From Streptomyces misionensis (GTDB taxonomy: Bacteria > Actinomycetota > Actinomycetes > Streptomycetales > Streptomycetaceae), in contig NZ_VOGW01000055.1 of assembly GCF_007896895.1 (NCBI RefSeq), positions 1 through 64,000 on the forward strand: a stretch of 64,000 bases of DNA. The letters run 5' to 3'. The notes beneath the pieces were generated by a model that was not told where the DNA came from, ran no database searches, and was given only the letters and a program-made list of their open reading frames with translations. The position numbers were made by a program, and so were the translations under genes. This document shows, piece by piece, positions 34,665-43,659 of the stretch (the stretch's first letter is position 1; every line of letters starts with the position of its first letter).

Positions 34665-35240
34665 GCTCTCGCCGACCAGACCCGCCCGGCCAAGCGCACC
34701 GAGCTGCTGTCGCTGACCGAGGTGCGGACGCGATGGCGCACCTCCGCGATCCGGGCGTTCGGCGCCTGCACCGTCTACCGGCTCGCGGAGCGGGCGCGGG
34801 CGGCGGCCGCGGCGGTGTGGGCACGGGTGCGGCCGGTGGTCGACATCGCCCTGGCCGCCGTGGACACCGTCGCCGTGGTCTACGCGATGCACGGCACCTT
34901 CGCACGCCACCACCTGCTCGCCGAAGCCCGCCGCCACCTCGCCTACGCCCTGCGCGGCCGCCCCCACCAGCCCGGCCTGGACGAACGGATCGTGCAGGCG
35001 GCCGTCGACGGCCACACCCGCCCCGTCGGGCGCGGCCGGAGGATGACCGCCGACCTGCGCGCCCTGTACGCGAACGACACCGAGGACCAGGCCGTGCTGC
35101 ACCCGCTGACCCACAGCCGCACGGCAACCCGGTACGAGCGGACCCGTCTCGCCGCCGACGCTCTGACCGCCCGGGTCCGCGCCGCGCGGCGAGCGGAGCG
35201 CCTGGGCTCCCGCCCCGGACCGTACGTCGTCGCCGTGCCA
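34665..35240 (+). pseudogene. Probable relaxase/mobilisation protein C-terminal fragment
   Basis: The frame encodes a long helical Arg/Ala-rich segment (ELLSLTEVRTRWRTSAIRAF, RAAAAAVWARVRPVVDIALA, LAEARRHLAYALRGRPHQPG, GRRMTADLRALYANDTEDQA). It resembles the C-terminal part of relaxase-type plasmid transfer proteins of Streptomyces. There is no start or catalytic domain, and the frame merges directly into transposase sequence. The family call rests on remembered similarity only; what is certain is that it is a fragment. Confidence 0.45.
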
Positions 35241-35341
35241 GCCGCCTCGAGGTCGCACCCCCGGCCGTTCCGCGACGGCCCGAAGGACGGCCGCCTCCGG
35301 AAGCGGAGGCCGGAGTCGACGCGGTGGAGCAGACCCGCCAG

Positions 35342-35535
35342 AGCGTCCAGCGAGCGGCTGGGCCGCCGCCGCTGGGTGATCGAGCGCACGATGTCGTGGC
35401 TGACCGGCTACCGACGTCTCAACCACCGCTACGTGCGTCAGCCAGGCAACCACCTGGCCTTCCTCGGACTCGCAGCCACCCTCTGCTGCTACAAGCGACT
35501 CCTGAAGCTGTTTGGTTCCCACAACTGCCCGAGCG
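35342..35535 (+). mobile_element. IS5-family transposase C-terminal remnant
   Basis: RLGRRRWVIERTMSWLTGYR, then RYVRQPGNHLAFLGLAATLC is the conserved C-terminal signature of IS5-type (IS427-like) transposases, including the E of the DDE triad in VIERT. It is fused in frame to the relaxase-like fragment. Nothing of the rest of the element remains upstream. Confidence 0.8.
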
Positions 35536-35722
35536 GCCGGCCTACGACGACTGGCCCCGAAGGCTGATCGGCTCCGGGGGCGGCATCAGCCGACAAAGCG
35601 ACGCAGATGATCTCTCCGCCGGCCGCGCTCCAAGGAGCGATCACACCGCTTCACCATGTGCTGATGACTCGTCAGAGAGAACGTCTCGAACGCCTTGGCC
35701 CACAAGTCACAGTTTCCCCAGG

Positions 35723-35890
35723 TCAACGCACCCTTCCGCGCGGTTTCAGCGGTACCTCCGGCAGCTGTGGTGCGCGCAGCGGAGCCCCGTCGTACCCCTT
35801 CACCTCTCCGAATCCCGACCCACTCGTCCAGTCCTCGCGGGCCTGTTCGATCTCTTCCTGGGTGCGGGCGACGAAGTTCCACCACATATC
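35723..35890 (-). pseudogene. Pirin-family C-terminal fragment (copy 2)
   Basis: WWNFVARTQEEIEQAREDW, then GFGEVKGYDGAPLRAPQL and VPLKPRGRVR with a stop at 35723 give an intact-frame C-terminal end of a pirin protein. It is broken at the same codon as copy 1 at 25272-25440. Downstream of the break is the same 45-bp motif with the hairpin GCAGGTCAACGGCCTGC, and ~60 bp later the integrase gene starts. This is the arrangement expected at an attachment junction. Confidence 0.78.
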
Positions 35891-35981
35891 GAATTCCGTC
35901 GCTGTTTTCGCAGGTCAACGGCCTGCGCGACTGCTCCTGGTCAGCAAAAGGTCAGCATCAGTCGCGAGGAGTCGGTCGGCC

Positions 35982-37184
35982 GTGGCGCGGGATTCGTTGG
36001 TTCGGGGGATGGGCTCGTTCTTCAAGGAGTGCGAGCACCCGCGGTCTCGGTGGTCAAAATGCTCCCACCCCTACAAGATCCGGTACCGGTCGGCGGCCGG
36101 CAAGCAGGTGGAGGAGTCGGGGTTCGCTGACCGCGACAAGGCCATTGGGCGTTTGACGGAGATCTACAACGAGAAGAAGGCGGGACCGCGGTCTCGGTCG
36201 AAGGCGGAGCGCATCCAGAAGTACGGGTCGATGAGGTTCGAGGAGTACGTCGAGGAGTGGAAGGCCGGGCAACGGCACCTGGCTGCCGCGTCGGTGCGAC
36301 ACCTCGACTCCCTCCTGGAGCACCATCTCTATCCGGCGCTCGCCAGCCGACGGATGCACTCCTTCGACCACAAGGTGGTTGACGGCTTCATCCGCCTCAT
36401 GGAACGCAACGGTGCGGGTCTGGCCACCCAGGCCAACGCCTTCGACAAACTGCGCGCGATCCTTCTCGATGCACACCGGCTCGGTGTCTTCACCGACAAC
36501 CCGGTGGCCGGCGTCAAGCCGCCACAGTACGACCCCAAGCGAGCCGTGATCCCGTCTCCCGAACAACTTCGTGCGATACGCACCGCAGGTGATCACGCGC
36601 TCATGCTGATCGTCGACCTGATGAGCGGCTGTGGCCTCCGCAACGGCGAGGCGGCGGCGGTGAACGTCAACAACATCGTGGCTGACGACGTGTATCGCGT
36701 CACCGAGCAGGTCGTCATGTCCACTCGTCAGTACGGCCCTCTCAAGCATCGGAAGGCGGGGGAGTACCGCGATGTTCCGCTACCCGCTCGGGTCAGGGAG
36801 ACCATCGAATGGTATGCCGAGATGTACGGCACGATCGATGGCTACTTGCTGCGTCAGCCGACCGACCCCAGCAAGCCGTATCCGCACTGGGGTATGGACA
36901 ACCAATGGCGACGGATCAGGGCGTCCGGCAAGGTGGACATCCCCGAGGGGATGGTGCTCTATGGGAACCGCCACTTCTTCGCGTCGAACTGCCTGAGCAA
37001 CGGCATTCCGATCACCGACGTGGCTGAGTGGATGGGGCACAAGAGTCTCGACGTCACGTTCAAGATCTACCGACACCTCATGCCCGGATCGATCAACAAG
37101 GCGGCGAGAGTCCTCAACCTCAATCTTGCTGCATTGAGCCAGGGGGCGCGGTTGTCGACCTCGGACGCCGCGCGATCGCGGTAA
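35982..37184 (+). CDS. Tyrosine recombinase / integrase (copy 1)
   Basis: A 400-residue phage-type integrase catalysing site-specific strand exchange. The Arg-rich N-terminal arm-binding region (CSHPYKIRYRSAAGKQ) is followed by a SAM-like core-binding domain (FEEYVEEWKAGQRHL onwards). The catalytic domain has Arg in SGCGLRNGEAAAVN, the box YGNRHFFASN, His in EWMGHKSLDVT and the nucleophile Tyr in FKIYRHLMP. The first His of the usual HxxR is Tyr, and the x before Arg is Asn. GTG 35982 has AGGAG ~10 nt upstream; ATG 36009 is the alternative. A related integrase is convergent with it. Confidence 0.9.
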   Translation: MARDSLVRGMGSFFKECEHPRSRWSKCSHPYKIRYRSAAGKQVEESGFADRDKAIGRLTEIYNEKKAGPRSRSKAERIQKYGSMRFEEYVEEWKAGQRHLAAASVRHLDSLLEHHLYPALASRRMHSFDHKVVDGFIRLMERNGAGLATQANAFDKLRAILLDAHRLGVFTDNPVAGVKPPQYDPKRAVIPSPEQLRAIRTAGDHALMLIVDLMSGCGLRNGEAAAVNVNNIVADDVYRVTEQVVMSTRQYGPLKHRKAGEYRDVPLPARVRETIEWYAEMYGTIDGYLLRQPTDPSKPYPHWGMDNQWRRIRASGKVDIPEGMVLYGNRHFFASNCLSNGIPITDVAEWMGHKSLDVTFKIYRHLMPGSINKAARVLNLNLAALSQGARLSTSDAARSR

Positions 37185-37253
37185 CCTCGTCGGCACCTCC
37201 GGCCATTGACACCATCAGCGGCACTGGACGGCTTGGCCACTGCGTCGAGCCTC

Positions 37254-37291
37254 TCGGCCACGCCTGCCGCCTGGGCCCCAGGCGTGGCCGA
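37254..37291. terminator. Hairpin between convergent integrase genes
   Basis: A perfect 13-bp stem TCGGCCACGCCTG/CAGGCGTGGCCGA with a 12-nt loop, lying between the two stop codons. It could serve both genes, or belong to an attachment site. Confidence 0.65.
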
Positions 37292-37437
37292 ACCTGTGAT
37301 GCAAGCGCTTCATGGAGCCTCCGCAGCGCAACGAGCGCTTGGCTGCTCTGGGTGTTCGGGACCGAGCGGCGAGAGCGCCAGGCCGTTGCGGTCGCGGATC
37401 AGTCGGATCGCTGGTCCGCTCCTGCCGGGGTTGGCTG

Positions 37438-38622
37438 CTACGAAGCGAGCCCCAGGTTGAGGACTTTCGAGGCTGCGCTGACCGAGCCGGGCATAAGGTG
37501 CCGATAGATCTTGAAGGTGATGGCAATATTTTTGTGTCCCATCCACTCAGCCACGTCGGTGATGGGTATGCCGTGGGTGAGGCAGTTGGAAGCGAAGAAG
37601 TGCCGGAAGCCGTAGATCACCATCCCTGGGGGAATGTGAGCCTGGGCCCTTTTCTTGATGCGCTGCCACTGGTTGCTGAGACAGTAGTGCGGGAACGTCC
37701 GGGACGGATCGTTCGGGTGTCGCAGCAGGTAGCCGTTGAGGGTGCCGTGCTTGTCGGCATACCACTCGATCGTCTCCCTGACCCTAGCTGGCAGGGGCAC
37801 GTCGCGGTACTCGTTCGGCTTCCGGTGCTTGAGCGGACCGTACTGGCCGGTGGTCTGGTTGACCTGTTCCGTGACCCGGTACACGTCGTCGGCCACGATG
37901 TTGCGCAGGTTCACCGCAGCAGCCTCGCCATTGCGCAGACCACAGCCACTCATCAAGTCCGCGATCAGCAAGAAGCGGTCATCGCCGGCCACTCGTATCC
38001 GCCGCAGCTGCTCCAGTGAGGGAATGACTGCGCGCTCGGGGTCGTACTGTGGCGCCTTGACACCCCTTAGTGGACTCTCGTCGAACAGGCCCAACCGGTG
38101 GGCGTCAAGCAGGACCGCTTTGAGTTTGTCGAAGGCGTTGGACTGGGTTGCCAGGCCGATGCCGTTGCGCTCCATGGTCTGGATGAAGCTGTCAACGACC
38201 TTGTGATCGAAGGTGTTCATCCGCCGGCTGCCCAGCACGGGAAAGAGGTGGTGCTGCAGTAGGGATTCCAGATGCCTTGCCGAGGCTGGCCCCAGGTCCC
38301 GCTGGCCGGCCTTCCACTCGCTCGCGTACTCCCTGAACCGCATCGCCCCGTAGGTCGCGAGCCGCTCCGCCTTGGCCTGGGTTTGCGGGCCGGCGGCCTT
38401 CTTCTCATTGTATACCTCCGTCAAACGTCCGACGGCCTGGTCCTGGGTTGCAAAACCTGACTCCTGCACCTGTTTTCCGCGCGCCGAGCGGTATCGGATC
38501 TTGTAGGGGTGGGGGCACTTCGACCACCGAGACCGCGGATGCTCGCACATCTTGAAGAACGAGCCCATCCCGCGAATCAACGAACGAGACACAGAAGAAT
38601 AGTTTCCGATCGTATGTTTCAT
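37438..38622 (-). CDS. Tyrosine recombinase / integrase (copy 2)
   Basis: A 394-residue integrase clearly homologous to copy 1 along its whole length (shared GMGSFFK.CEHPRSRWSKC start and GEAAAVN, HRK..EYRDVPLPARVRET blocks). The catalytic residues are present: Arg in SGCGLRNGE, YGFRHFFASN, His in WMGHKNIAIT and Tyr in FKIYRHLMP. Start ATG 38622 gives an N-terminus similar to copy 1. It lies 55 bp downstream of the excisionase-like gene on the same strand, a classic xis-int order, so this pair looks like the intact recombination module. Confidence 0.9.
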   Translation of the reverse strand: MKHTIGNYSSVSRSLIRGMGSFFKMCEHPRSRWSKCPHPYKIRYRSARGKQVQESGFATQDQAVGRLTEVYNEKKAAGPQTQAKAERLATYGAMRFREYASEWKAGQRDLGPASARHLESLLQHHLFPVLGSRRMNTFDHKVVDSFIQTMERNGIGLATQSNAFDKLKAVLLDAHRLGLFDESPLRGVKAPQYDPERAVIPSLEQLRRIRVAGDDRFLLIADLMSGCGLRNGEAAAVNLRNIVADDVYRVTEQVNQTTGQYGPLKHRKPNEYRDVPLPARVRETIEWYADKHGTLNGYLLRHPNDPSRTFPHYCLSNQWQRIKKRAQAHIPPGMVIYGFRHFFASNCLTHGIPITDVAEWMGHKNIAITFKIYRHLMPGSVSAASKVLNLGLAS

Positions 38623-38677
38623 GGTGTCTGTAGTCACACGGGCCAGCTCGTCAGTCCGAGTCGGCACCTCGGTTGCT

Positions 38678-38863
38678 CTACAGTGCGCGTTGTTGCTTAA
38701 GCCACGCTTCGACATCAGATATCTTGAATCGAATCTTGGCGTTAGGTCCTCCTCCAAACCGGTAAGAGGCGAGTCCGGACTCGGCGGCATTCTTGTAGAT
38801 CCAGGAAATGGACACGTTCAGGTATTCTGCCGTTTGGCGCACGCTCATGAACTGCGGTGTCAT
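38678..38863 (-). CDS. Excisionase-like helix-turn-helix protein
   Basis: A 61-residue MerR-like/excisionase DNA-binding protein. SVRQTAEYLNVSISWIYKNA is a classic winged helix-turn-helix of the HTH_17 type, and KIRFKISDVEAWLKQQRAL is the usual C-terminal wing and helix. Such proteins bind next to attachment sites and bias the integrase towards excision. It directly precedes integrase copy 2. Confidence 0.88.
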   Translation of the reverse strand: MTPQFMSVRQTAEYLNVSISWIYKNAAESGLASYRFGGGPNAKIRFKISDVEAWLKQQRAL

Positions 38864-39154
38864 AGCCCCTCAAGAGTCCGGTGGTCCGCTCTGCAACCGC
38901 CGCCGTGACCTTGTCAGTGGGCCGCGCGTTGAGGGTTCCATGGTCTGGTCAATTGCCGGTTTGGCCAACCGACGATGATGGTCTATGTTGCGTGCTGCTG
39001 CTGAGTGAGCTGTTGAAGGGCTCTTGCCAGCACCAACCGCCCTTGCTGGCCCATGTATCGGCGTCAGCCGCCAGGTTGGTCCGTGAGCCCATTCCAACTT
39101 CGGGTAACAACCGCCGATCTGCGCTGTGTCACGGACATCTGGTAGGCCCTGGCT
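38864..39154. other. Intergenic region, nothing recognised
   Basis: About 290 bp between the divergent excisionase-like and hypothetical genes. No repeats or RNA genes were seen. GC content is lower than the surroundings, as in the integrase region. Confidence 0.45.
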
Positions 39155-39526
39155 ATGACGTTCTTGGTGGTGGTCGAGGGTGATGCGGGCGGATGGCGCA
39201 TCGATCGGGATGCGCTGACAGATGCGATCCGTGCTCGGTGGTCTGAGGTCGAGATCGACTCGACGCACCGTGGCGAAGTGCGCAGTTTGATATGGGAGTT
39301 CGGGACCGAGTACGGCCCGCGGGAGGCGTATCTGCACGAGGGCGGCACCTGCCTGTACATGGACGTCTGGGAGGAAGACGCGATCTGGTTGGCGATCGTC
39401 TCCCGCAGGCTGACACCCACGGACCTTGACCTGGTGTTCTGCGATGAGGGTTACACCTTCGACGTTCGTCTGCGGGCTGGGACGACCGAGGCCGAATTGA
39501 CGGACCTGGTGAATGCTGCGGGTTGA
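39155..39526 (+). CDS. Hypothetical protein, 123 residues
   Basis: A small acidic soluble protein with good codon bias and Trp residues spaced through an alpha/beta-looking sequence (MTFLVVVEGDAGGWRIDRD, EGGTCLYMDVWEEDAIWLAI, LVFCDEGYTFDVRLRAGTTE). No family was recognised. It lies alone next to the integrase module and may be cargo of the integrated element. Confidence 0.6.
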   Translation: MTFLVVVEGDAGGWRIDRDALTDAIRARWSEVEIDSTHRGEVRSLIWEFGTEYGPREAYLHEGGTCLYMDVWEEDAIWLAIVSRRLTPTDLDLVFCDEGYTFDVRLRAGTTEAELTDLVNAAG

Positions 39527-39532
39527 TCTCCG

Positions 39533-39872
39533 TCCGTCGCTGCGAGCTGGAGGACAAGGACGGCCTGGACGAGGCTCGTGATCCGGGTCGTCGAGCAGCG
39601 GAGTTTACGGAGGAGGCGCCAGGACTTGAGAGTGGCGATGGCCTGCTCGACCAGCGCACGGATCTTCCCGTGGGACCGGTTGACGGCCTGCCGGCCGGTG
39701 GAGAGGCTGTCCCATCGGCCGCGGTAAGGGACACGGACCGTGCCGCCTGCACCCTGGTAGCCCTTGTCTGCCCAGCAGGTGATGCCGGCCTCGGTAAGTG
39801 CCTCGATGATGCCGTGCTCGCGCGTGGCCCGGACGTCGTGGACGGCGCCGTGCCAAGGCTGGTTAAGCCCAC
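39533..39872 (-). mobile_element. IS5-family transposase C-terminal remnant
   Basis: On the minus strand: AVHDVRATREHGIIEALTEA, GITCWADKGYQGAGGTVRVP, RSHGKIRALVEQAIATLKSW, RKLRCSTTRITSLVQAVLVL. This is the C-terminal ~110 residues of the same transposase type as the IS5 element at 10672-11537, close in sequence but not identical. It abuts the ABC ATPase gene and has probably replaced its 5' end and promoter. Confidence 0.82.
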
Positions 39873-39903
39873 ATCAGACGCCCCTTCGGGTCGGCTAGTC
39901 CCG

Positions 39904-40572
39904 TTGTGTATCAGTGGGCTTGATTACGAGATCGGTGGACGCAAGCTGCTGTCCGCGCTGGAACTGACCGTGTGCAAGGGGGAGTCGGTTGCGGTGACAG
40001 GGCCGTCCGGGTCCGGTAAGAGCACTCTGCTCTCGCTGATCCTGGGACTCGTCCGGGCGCCCGCGGGCCGGATCCTGGTGGCCGGTGAGGACGTCGCCGC
40101 GCTGCCGGGCGGGAAGCTGGCGCGGTGGCGGCAGCGGCACATGGGCATGGTGTTCCAGTTCGGTGAGCTGCTGCCGGAGCTGTCGCCCGTCGAGAACGTG
40201 GCCCTGCCCGCGTTGCTGGCCGGCGAGAACCGGGGCGAGGCGTTCAGCCGGGGGCGGGAACTGCTGGCCGGGCTCGGTGTGCCGGTCGACGGTGCGCTCA
40301 CCGCTGACCTGTCCGGTGGCGAGCGTCAACGCACCGCCGTGGCACGGGCCTTGATGTCCCAGCCATCCCTGCTGCTGGCGGACGAGCCGACGGGGGCACT
40401 GGACGAGCAGGCCCGCGACCAGGTCGCCGACGTGCTGTTCGACGCTCCCCGACGACGCGGCTGCGGCCTGCTGGTCGTGACCCATGACGCATCGGTGGCG
40501 GAACGAGCTGACCGAGTGCTGCGGTTGAGCCAAGGGCGGCTGGCTGACGCGACCGACCGGGGGCAGGCGTGA
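39904..40572 (+). CDS. ABC transporter ATP-binding protein, start disturbed by IS remnant
   Basis: A ~222-residue LolD/MacB-type ATPase. It has Walker A TGPSGSGKSTLL, Q-loop MVFQFGELLPELS, signature LSGGERQRTAVARAL, Walker B LLADEPTGALD and the switch His in LVVTHDAS. The first normal strand (ISGLDYEIGGRKLLSALELT) is there, but no ATG/GTG with a ribosome-binding site precedes it. TTG 39904 is a guess, and the IS5 remnant ends about 30 bp earlier. The native start may be lost; the core is otherwise intact. It overlaps the permease gene by 4 bp. Confidence 0.8.
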   Translation: MCISGLDYEIGGRKLLSALELTVCKGESVAVTGPSGSGKSTLLSLILGLVRAPAGRILVAGEDVAALPGGKLARWRQRHMGMVFQFGELLPELSPVENVALPALLAGENRGEAFSRGRELLAGLGVPVDGALTADLSGGERQRTAVARALMSQPSLLLADEPTGALDEQARDQVADVLFDAPRRRGCGLLVVTHDASVAERADRVLRLSQGRLADATDRGQA

Positions 40573-42773
40573 AGGGCTCCGGGGCACCGTTGCGGTGGCA
40601 GATGCTGCGCATGGGCGTGTCGGCCGCGCGATCCAGTGAGAGCGGGCGAACCCGCTTCCTGGCCCTGCTGATGGCCACCGTGGTGGCCGCGCTCACCGGC
40701 TTCGCCTTCGTGGCGTCGGCCGCGACCTTCGACGGCCGCGAACTGCGCGGTACGGCCCGCAACCCCGTCATGGCCAAACACGGCCAGCAGCCCAAGGCGC
40801 TGTGGACCCGGTACTGGGACAGCGAACAGGGCCGACAGTACTCGGTGGTCGTCGTATGGCCGCTGACCAAGGATGCGCCGCTTCCTCCCGGACTGGCCCG
40901 TTGGCCGGCGCCTGGCGAGGCGTTTTTGTCGCCTGCTCTCGCGGATCGGCCTCCCACCGAGGATTTCGCCCACCGGTACGGAAAGGCGGTCGGCCGGATC
41001 GGTGAAAGCGGGCTGGCCACTCCCGGAGAACGCCTCGTCTACACCCGCCCAAGCCGGACCATGCTCGACTCCAGCTACCTCGACCCCATCGTGGGGTTCG
41101 GCTCGCCCGGCCCTTCGTTCGGCGACCTCAAGGCCATCGACAGCGACCGCGCCACGCAGCTCGACCTGATCATGCTGGTGCTGCTGGGTCTTCCCGCGGC
41201 CGGACTGACCGTGGCAGCCGCCCGTATGGGCGCGGCAGGCCATGACCGCCGCGCCCGCCTGCTGGCCGTCCTGGGAGCCAACCGCCGTACGCGCGCCTGG
41301 ATGGACCTCGGAGCTGCCGCAATCCCGATCGCCGCCGGTGCCGTCGCAGCCGCGGTCATCATCTCACCAACCCTGATCTTCAACGTCACACTGCCGTGGA
41401 TCGACTACACCCTGGCAGCCGCGGACCTGCGCCGGGCGGCGGGCAGCCTGCTCCTCGCACTCGCTGGCGCGGTGGCCTTCGTCCTCGCGGTCACGCTGCT
41501 CCTCCAGCCGTCCGCCGGCCGCAAGTCCCGCCGTACGCGTGTCCGTGCGGCGGACGACGGGCTGCTGCGGCGCCTCGCCCTCGGCGCCTGCCCGGCCTTC
41601 CTGGCCCTCGCCATCCTCACCGGGCCGATGCTTGGGGGAGGCCAGCGTTCCGCCTTCGGCTACCTCTTCGCCGTCCTGGGAGTGTGGACCACTCTGCCCT
41701 CGGTGATCGGGTGGATCACCGCACGGTACGCGCCGCGCATGGTCGCCGCCGCGCGCAAGGCGGGCGACCCCGGTCGGCTGATCGCTGCCCGCACCCTCGC
41801 CGCCCGCCCAGGTGCCGTCGTCCGCCTCGTCGCGACGCTGATCATCGCGATCGGGGTGATCGGCCAGACCCAGCTCATCAGCACGCTGCTCTACAACCGT
41901 TCGGACGACACCGAGTTCGTGGGCTCCGCCGAGGGCAGGAGCATGGCGCTCGTGCAGGCCGCAGACCGTGCCCGCCCGCCCGCGCAATTTCGGGCCGCAC
42001 TCCCCGACGGCGTCCACATGGTGTCGCTCGGACATGCGGATGTGGCTTCGGACGGCTCCAGTGCGCGACGCGTCATCCAGGCGCCCTGCGAGGACCTCAA
42101 GGCCCTCCACCTGCCCTGCCCCACCGGACTGACCCCCGAAACGGTGCCCTTCGAAAAGCTCGACCAACGCCTGCAAGTCGCCACCTACATGGACTTCGGC
42201 GAGACCCCGGCCACCGTTCGCACGGCAGCGGCCACCCGCCTCGACCCGCATGACGTCTGGCTCGTCGTCTTCACCTCCGACAGCACGGCCCTCGATCTCC
42301 CTGCCGTCAAACGCGCCGCCCGCCTGACCTTGAGCACCGACTCCGTCATCCGGCCGCTGGCAGAAGGCACCGGCTCCAACACGCTCGGCTTCCAGGCCCG
42401 GTGGATCCCCTTCCTCGGCACCGTCGGCACCATGTACATTGCCGTGGCCATGGTCTTCTCGTCCCTCGCCGAGTTCCTCCGCTTCGCCCGCGCCCTCGCA
42501 CCGGTCACCGCACTCACGGGCCGGCGCCGGGTCTTCCGCACCACGGCGGCATGGTCGCTCAGTGTGCCCATCGCCGTCGCCGGCACCGCGGGCGTCGGAG
42601 CCTACGTCGTGCTCGCCCAGCCCATCAGCGGTGGCCCTCAGGGCGCGCAGTTGTCCATGAGCCTCTGCGGTGAGCTGCTGGTACTCACCCTTGTCCTCGC
42701 GGCGGCAGCTGCGGCAGCGGCTGGCCTCGCCGCCGCAGGAGAGGCCCGGCGATGGCGGCCACGGGCAGACTGA
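40569..42773 (+). CDS. FtsX-type ABC transporter permease
   Basis: A 734-residue membrane protein starting at GTG 40569 (GTGA overlap with the ATPase stop). It has an N-terminal helix (FLALLMATVVAALTGFAFVA), an extracytoplasmic domain, and an FtsX-like helix set around residues 195-330 with the cytoplasmic loop DRRARLLAVLGANRRTRAWM. Further helices, a second extracytoplasmic domain and C-terminal helices follow (FLGTVGTMYIAVAMVFSSLA, LSVPIAVAGTAGVGAYVVLA). It lacks the strong second FtsX signature of the 29-kb permease. It probably works with the preceding ATPase in export or resistance. It lies just upstream of the NRPS-PKS cluster, but a link is not shown. Confidence 0.85.
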   Translation: MKGSGAPLRWQMLRMGVSAARSSESGRTRFLALLMATVVAALTGFAFVASAATFDGRELRGTARNPVMAKHGQQPKALWTRYWDSEQGRQYSVVVVWPLTKDAPLPPGLARWPAPGEAFLSPALADRPPTEDFAHRYGKAVGRIGESGLATPGERLVYTRPSRTMLDSSYLDPIVGFGSPGPSFGDLKAIDSDRATQLDLIMLVLLGLPAAGLTVAAARMGAAGHDRRARLLAVLGANRRTRAWMDLGAAAIPIAAGAVAAAVIISPTLIFNVTLPWIDYTLAAADLRRAAGSLLLALAGAVAFVLAVTLLLQPSAGRKSRRTRVRAADDGLLRRLALGACPAFLALAILTGPMLGGGQRSAFGYLFAVLGVWTTLPSVIGWITARYAPRMVAAARKAGDPGRLIAARTLAARPGAVVRLVATLIIAIGVIGQTQLISTLLYNRSDDTEFVGSAEGRSMALVQAADRARPPAQFRAALPDGVHMVSLGHADVASDGSSARRVIQAPCEDLKALHLPCPTGLTPETVPFEKLDQRLQVATYMDFGETPATVRTAAATRLDPHDVWLVVFTSDSTALDLPAVKRAARLTLSTDSVIRPLAEGTGSNTLGFQARWIPFLGTVGTMYIAVAMVFSSLAEFLRFARALAPVTALTGRRRVFRTTAAWSLSVPIAVAGTAGVGAYVVLAQPISGGPQGAQLSMSLCGELLVLTLVLAAAAAAAAGLAAAGEARRWRPRAD

Positions 42774-42789
42774 ACCCCAGACGGAGTTC

Positions 42790-43134
42790 GTGCTTGTCCA
42801 ACGTCGCCTCGCTGTCCCGTTGACCGACGGCGCGGCCGGTGCCCCAGGCGGTGCCGACGTCGTGACCGGCCGCACGGTGGTGCGCGCCCTGAAGATCCTC
42901 GCGCCCGGCACCGTGCCGGTGCACGAGCCGACCGATGCCGCACCCGTCGGTCCGGTGCGCACCTGGGAGATCACCTCGGACGGCTACCGCCGCGCGCACC
43001 AGGGGGTAGTGCCGCCGCGCCGGGTGGAGCCCGCCATCGCGGGCGCGGTGGCGCGGCAGACCGCCGCGATGCGCGCGCTCAGCGCCCGCGCCTTCCCGGA
43101 GACCGACGTGCCCGACGAGCAGCGACCTCGGTAG
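42790..43134 (+). CDS. Hypothetical protein or gene fragment
   Basis: A frame of ~114 codons with strong third-position GC (VVRALKILAPGTVPVHEPTD, VRTWEITSDGYRRAHQGVVP, GAVARQTAAMRALSARAFPE) ending at TAG 43132-43134. The putative GTG start has a poorly spaced GGAG. It may be the C-terminal part of a longer lost gene. No family was recognised. Confidence 0.4.
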   Translation: MLVQRRLAVPLTDGAAGAPGGADVVTGRTVVRALKILAPGTVPVHEPTDAAPVGPVRTWEITSDGYRRAHQGVVPPRRVEPAIAGAVARQTAAMRALSARAFPETDVPDEQRPR

Positions 43135-43659
43135 AGGCGTTCCGTGGCCGGCACCGCGCCGGGCCGCAGTGCCCGAAGCAGCCGCCCTCCGGCGGGCCCG
43201 TGCCGAGGAGGCGGGGAGGGCTCGGAACGCGGCTGGCTGGAGGGCGCGGCCTGGTCCAGCTGCTGCTGGCGGAGTAGCCCGACGCGCGGACAACGACGCG
43301 CAGTCATCTCTGTCGCCTCCTCCAGTCAGTCTGTTTTCCTTGGCCGAGGCCGTTGCTGGACCACCAGCGAGATCGATGGCACGTCCGGCGGGAGCGCCCA
43401 TTCGGTGACGTGCAGGCCCGCCAGCTCGATCAGTTCTTCTGGGACTCCCAGCATGTGGAGAGGGGTTCGACCGTGACGAGTCAGCCAGGCCCGGCGCCAA
43501 CCGCCTCGGACTCACCGTCCGGTTCGACCCCATCCGAACGGCCTGACCCGCACGCACTCAATTTTCGTGTCAGTGTCACCTACTCAGGGTCTGCGTCCTG
43601 CAGGCCCGCTGCTCGGTCGAGGCAGAGGGCGATCCACTCCGTCAGTTCCCGGTCTCCAA
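43135..43659. other. Region upstream of the biosynthetic operon, with displaced coding signals
   Basis: No complete gene. From 43300 backwards the minus strand has GGAGGAGGCGACAGAG before an ATG at 43307, but the protein that would follow looks random. From ~43560 to 43660 on the plus strand, a frame other than that of the next gene has strong coding bias (ARCSVEAEGDPLRQFPV). This suggests the argininosuccinate-synthase-like gene once started further left. The operon promoter is presumably here. Confidence 0.45.

Noticed and set aside
42790..43134. MbtH-like protein or phosphopantetheinyl transferase linked to the cluster
   Set aside because: The frame has neither the MbtH Trp/Asn-x-Glu-x-Gln-x-Ser-Leu-Trp pattern nor the PPTase WxxKEA motif; no such gene was seen in the window.
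42984..43307. Minus-strand frame with a good GGAGGAGG-type site before its ATG
   Set aside because: The translation is Arg/Pro/Ala low-complexity without family resemblance, and it overlaps a better-biased plus-strand frame.
43326..43454. Small minus-strand frame of 42 residues (MLGVPEELIELAGLHVTEW...), considered as a peptide precursor near the cluster
   Set aside because: There is no ribosome-binding site, no Cys/Ser/Thr-rich core and no adjoining RiPP enzyme. It could equally be the tail of a lost gene.
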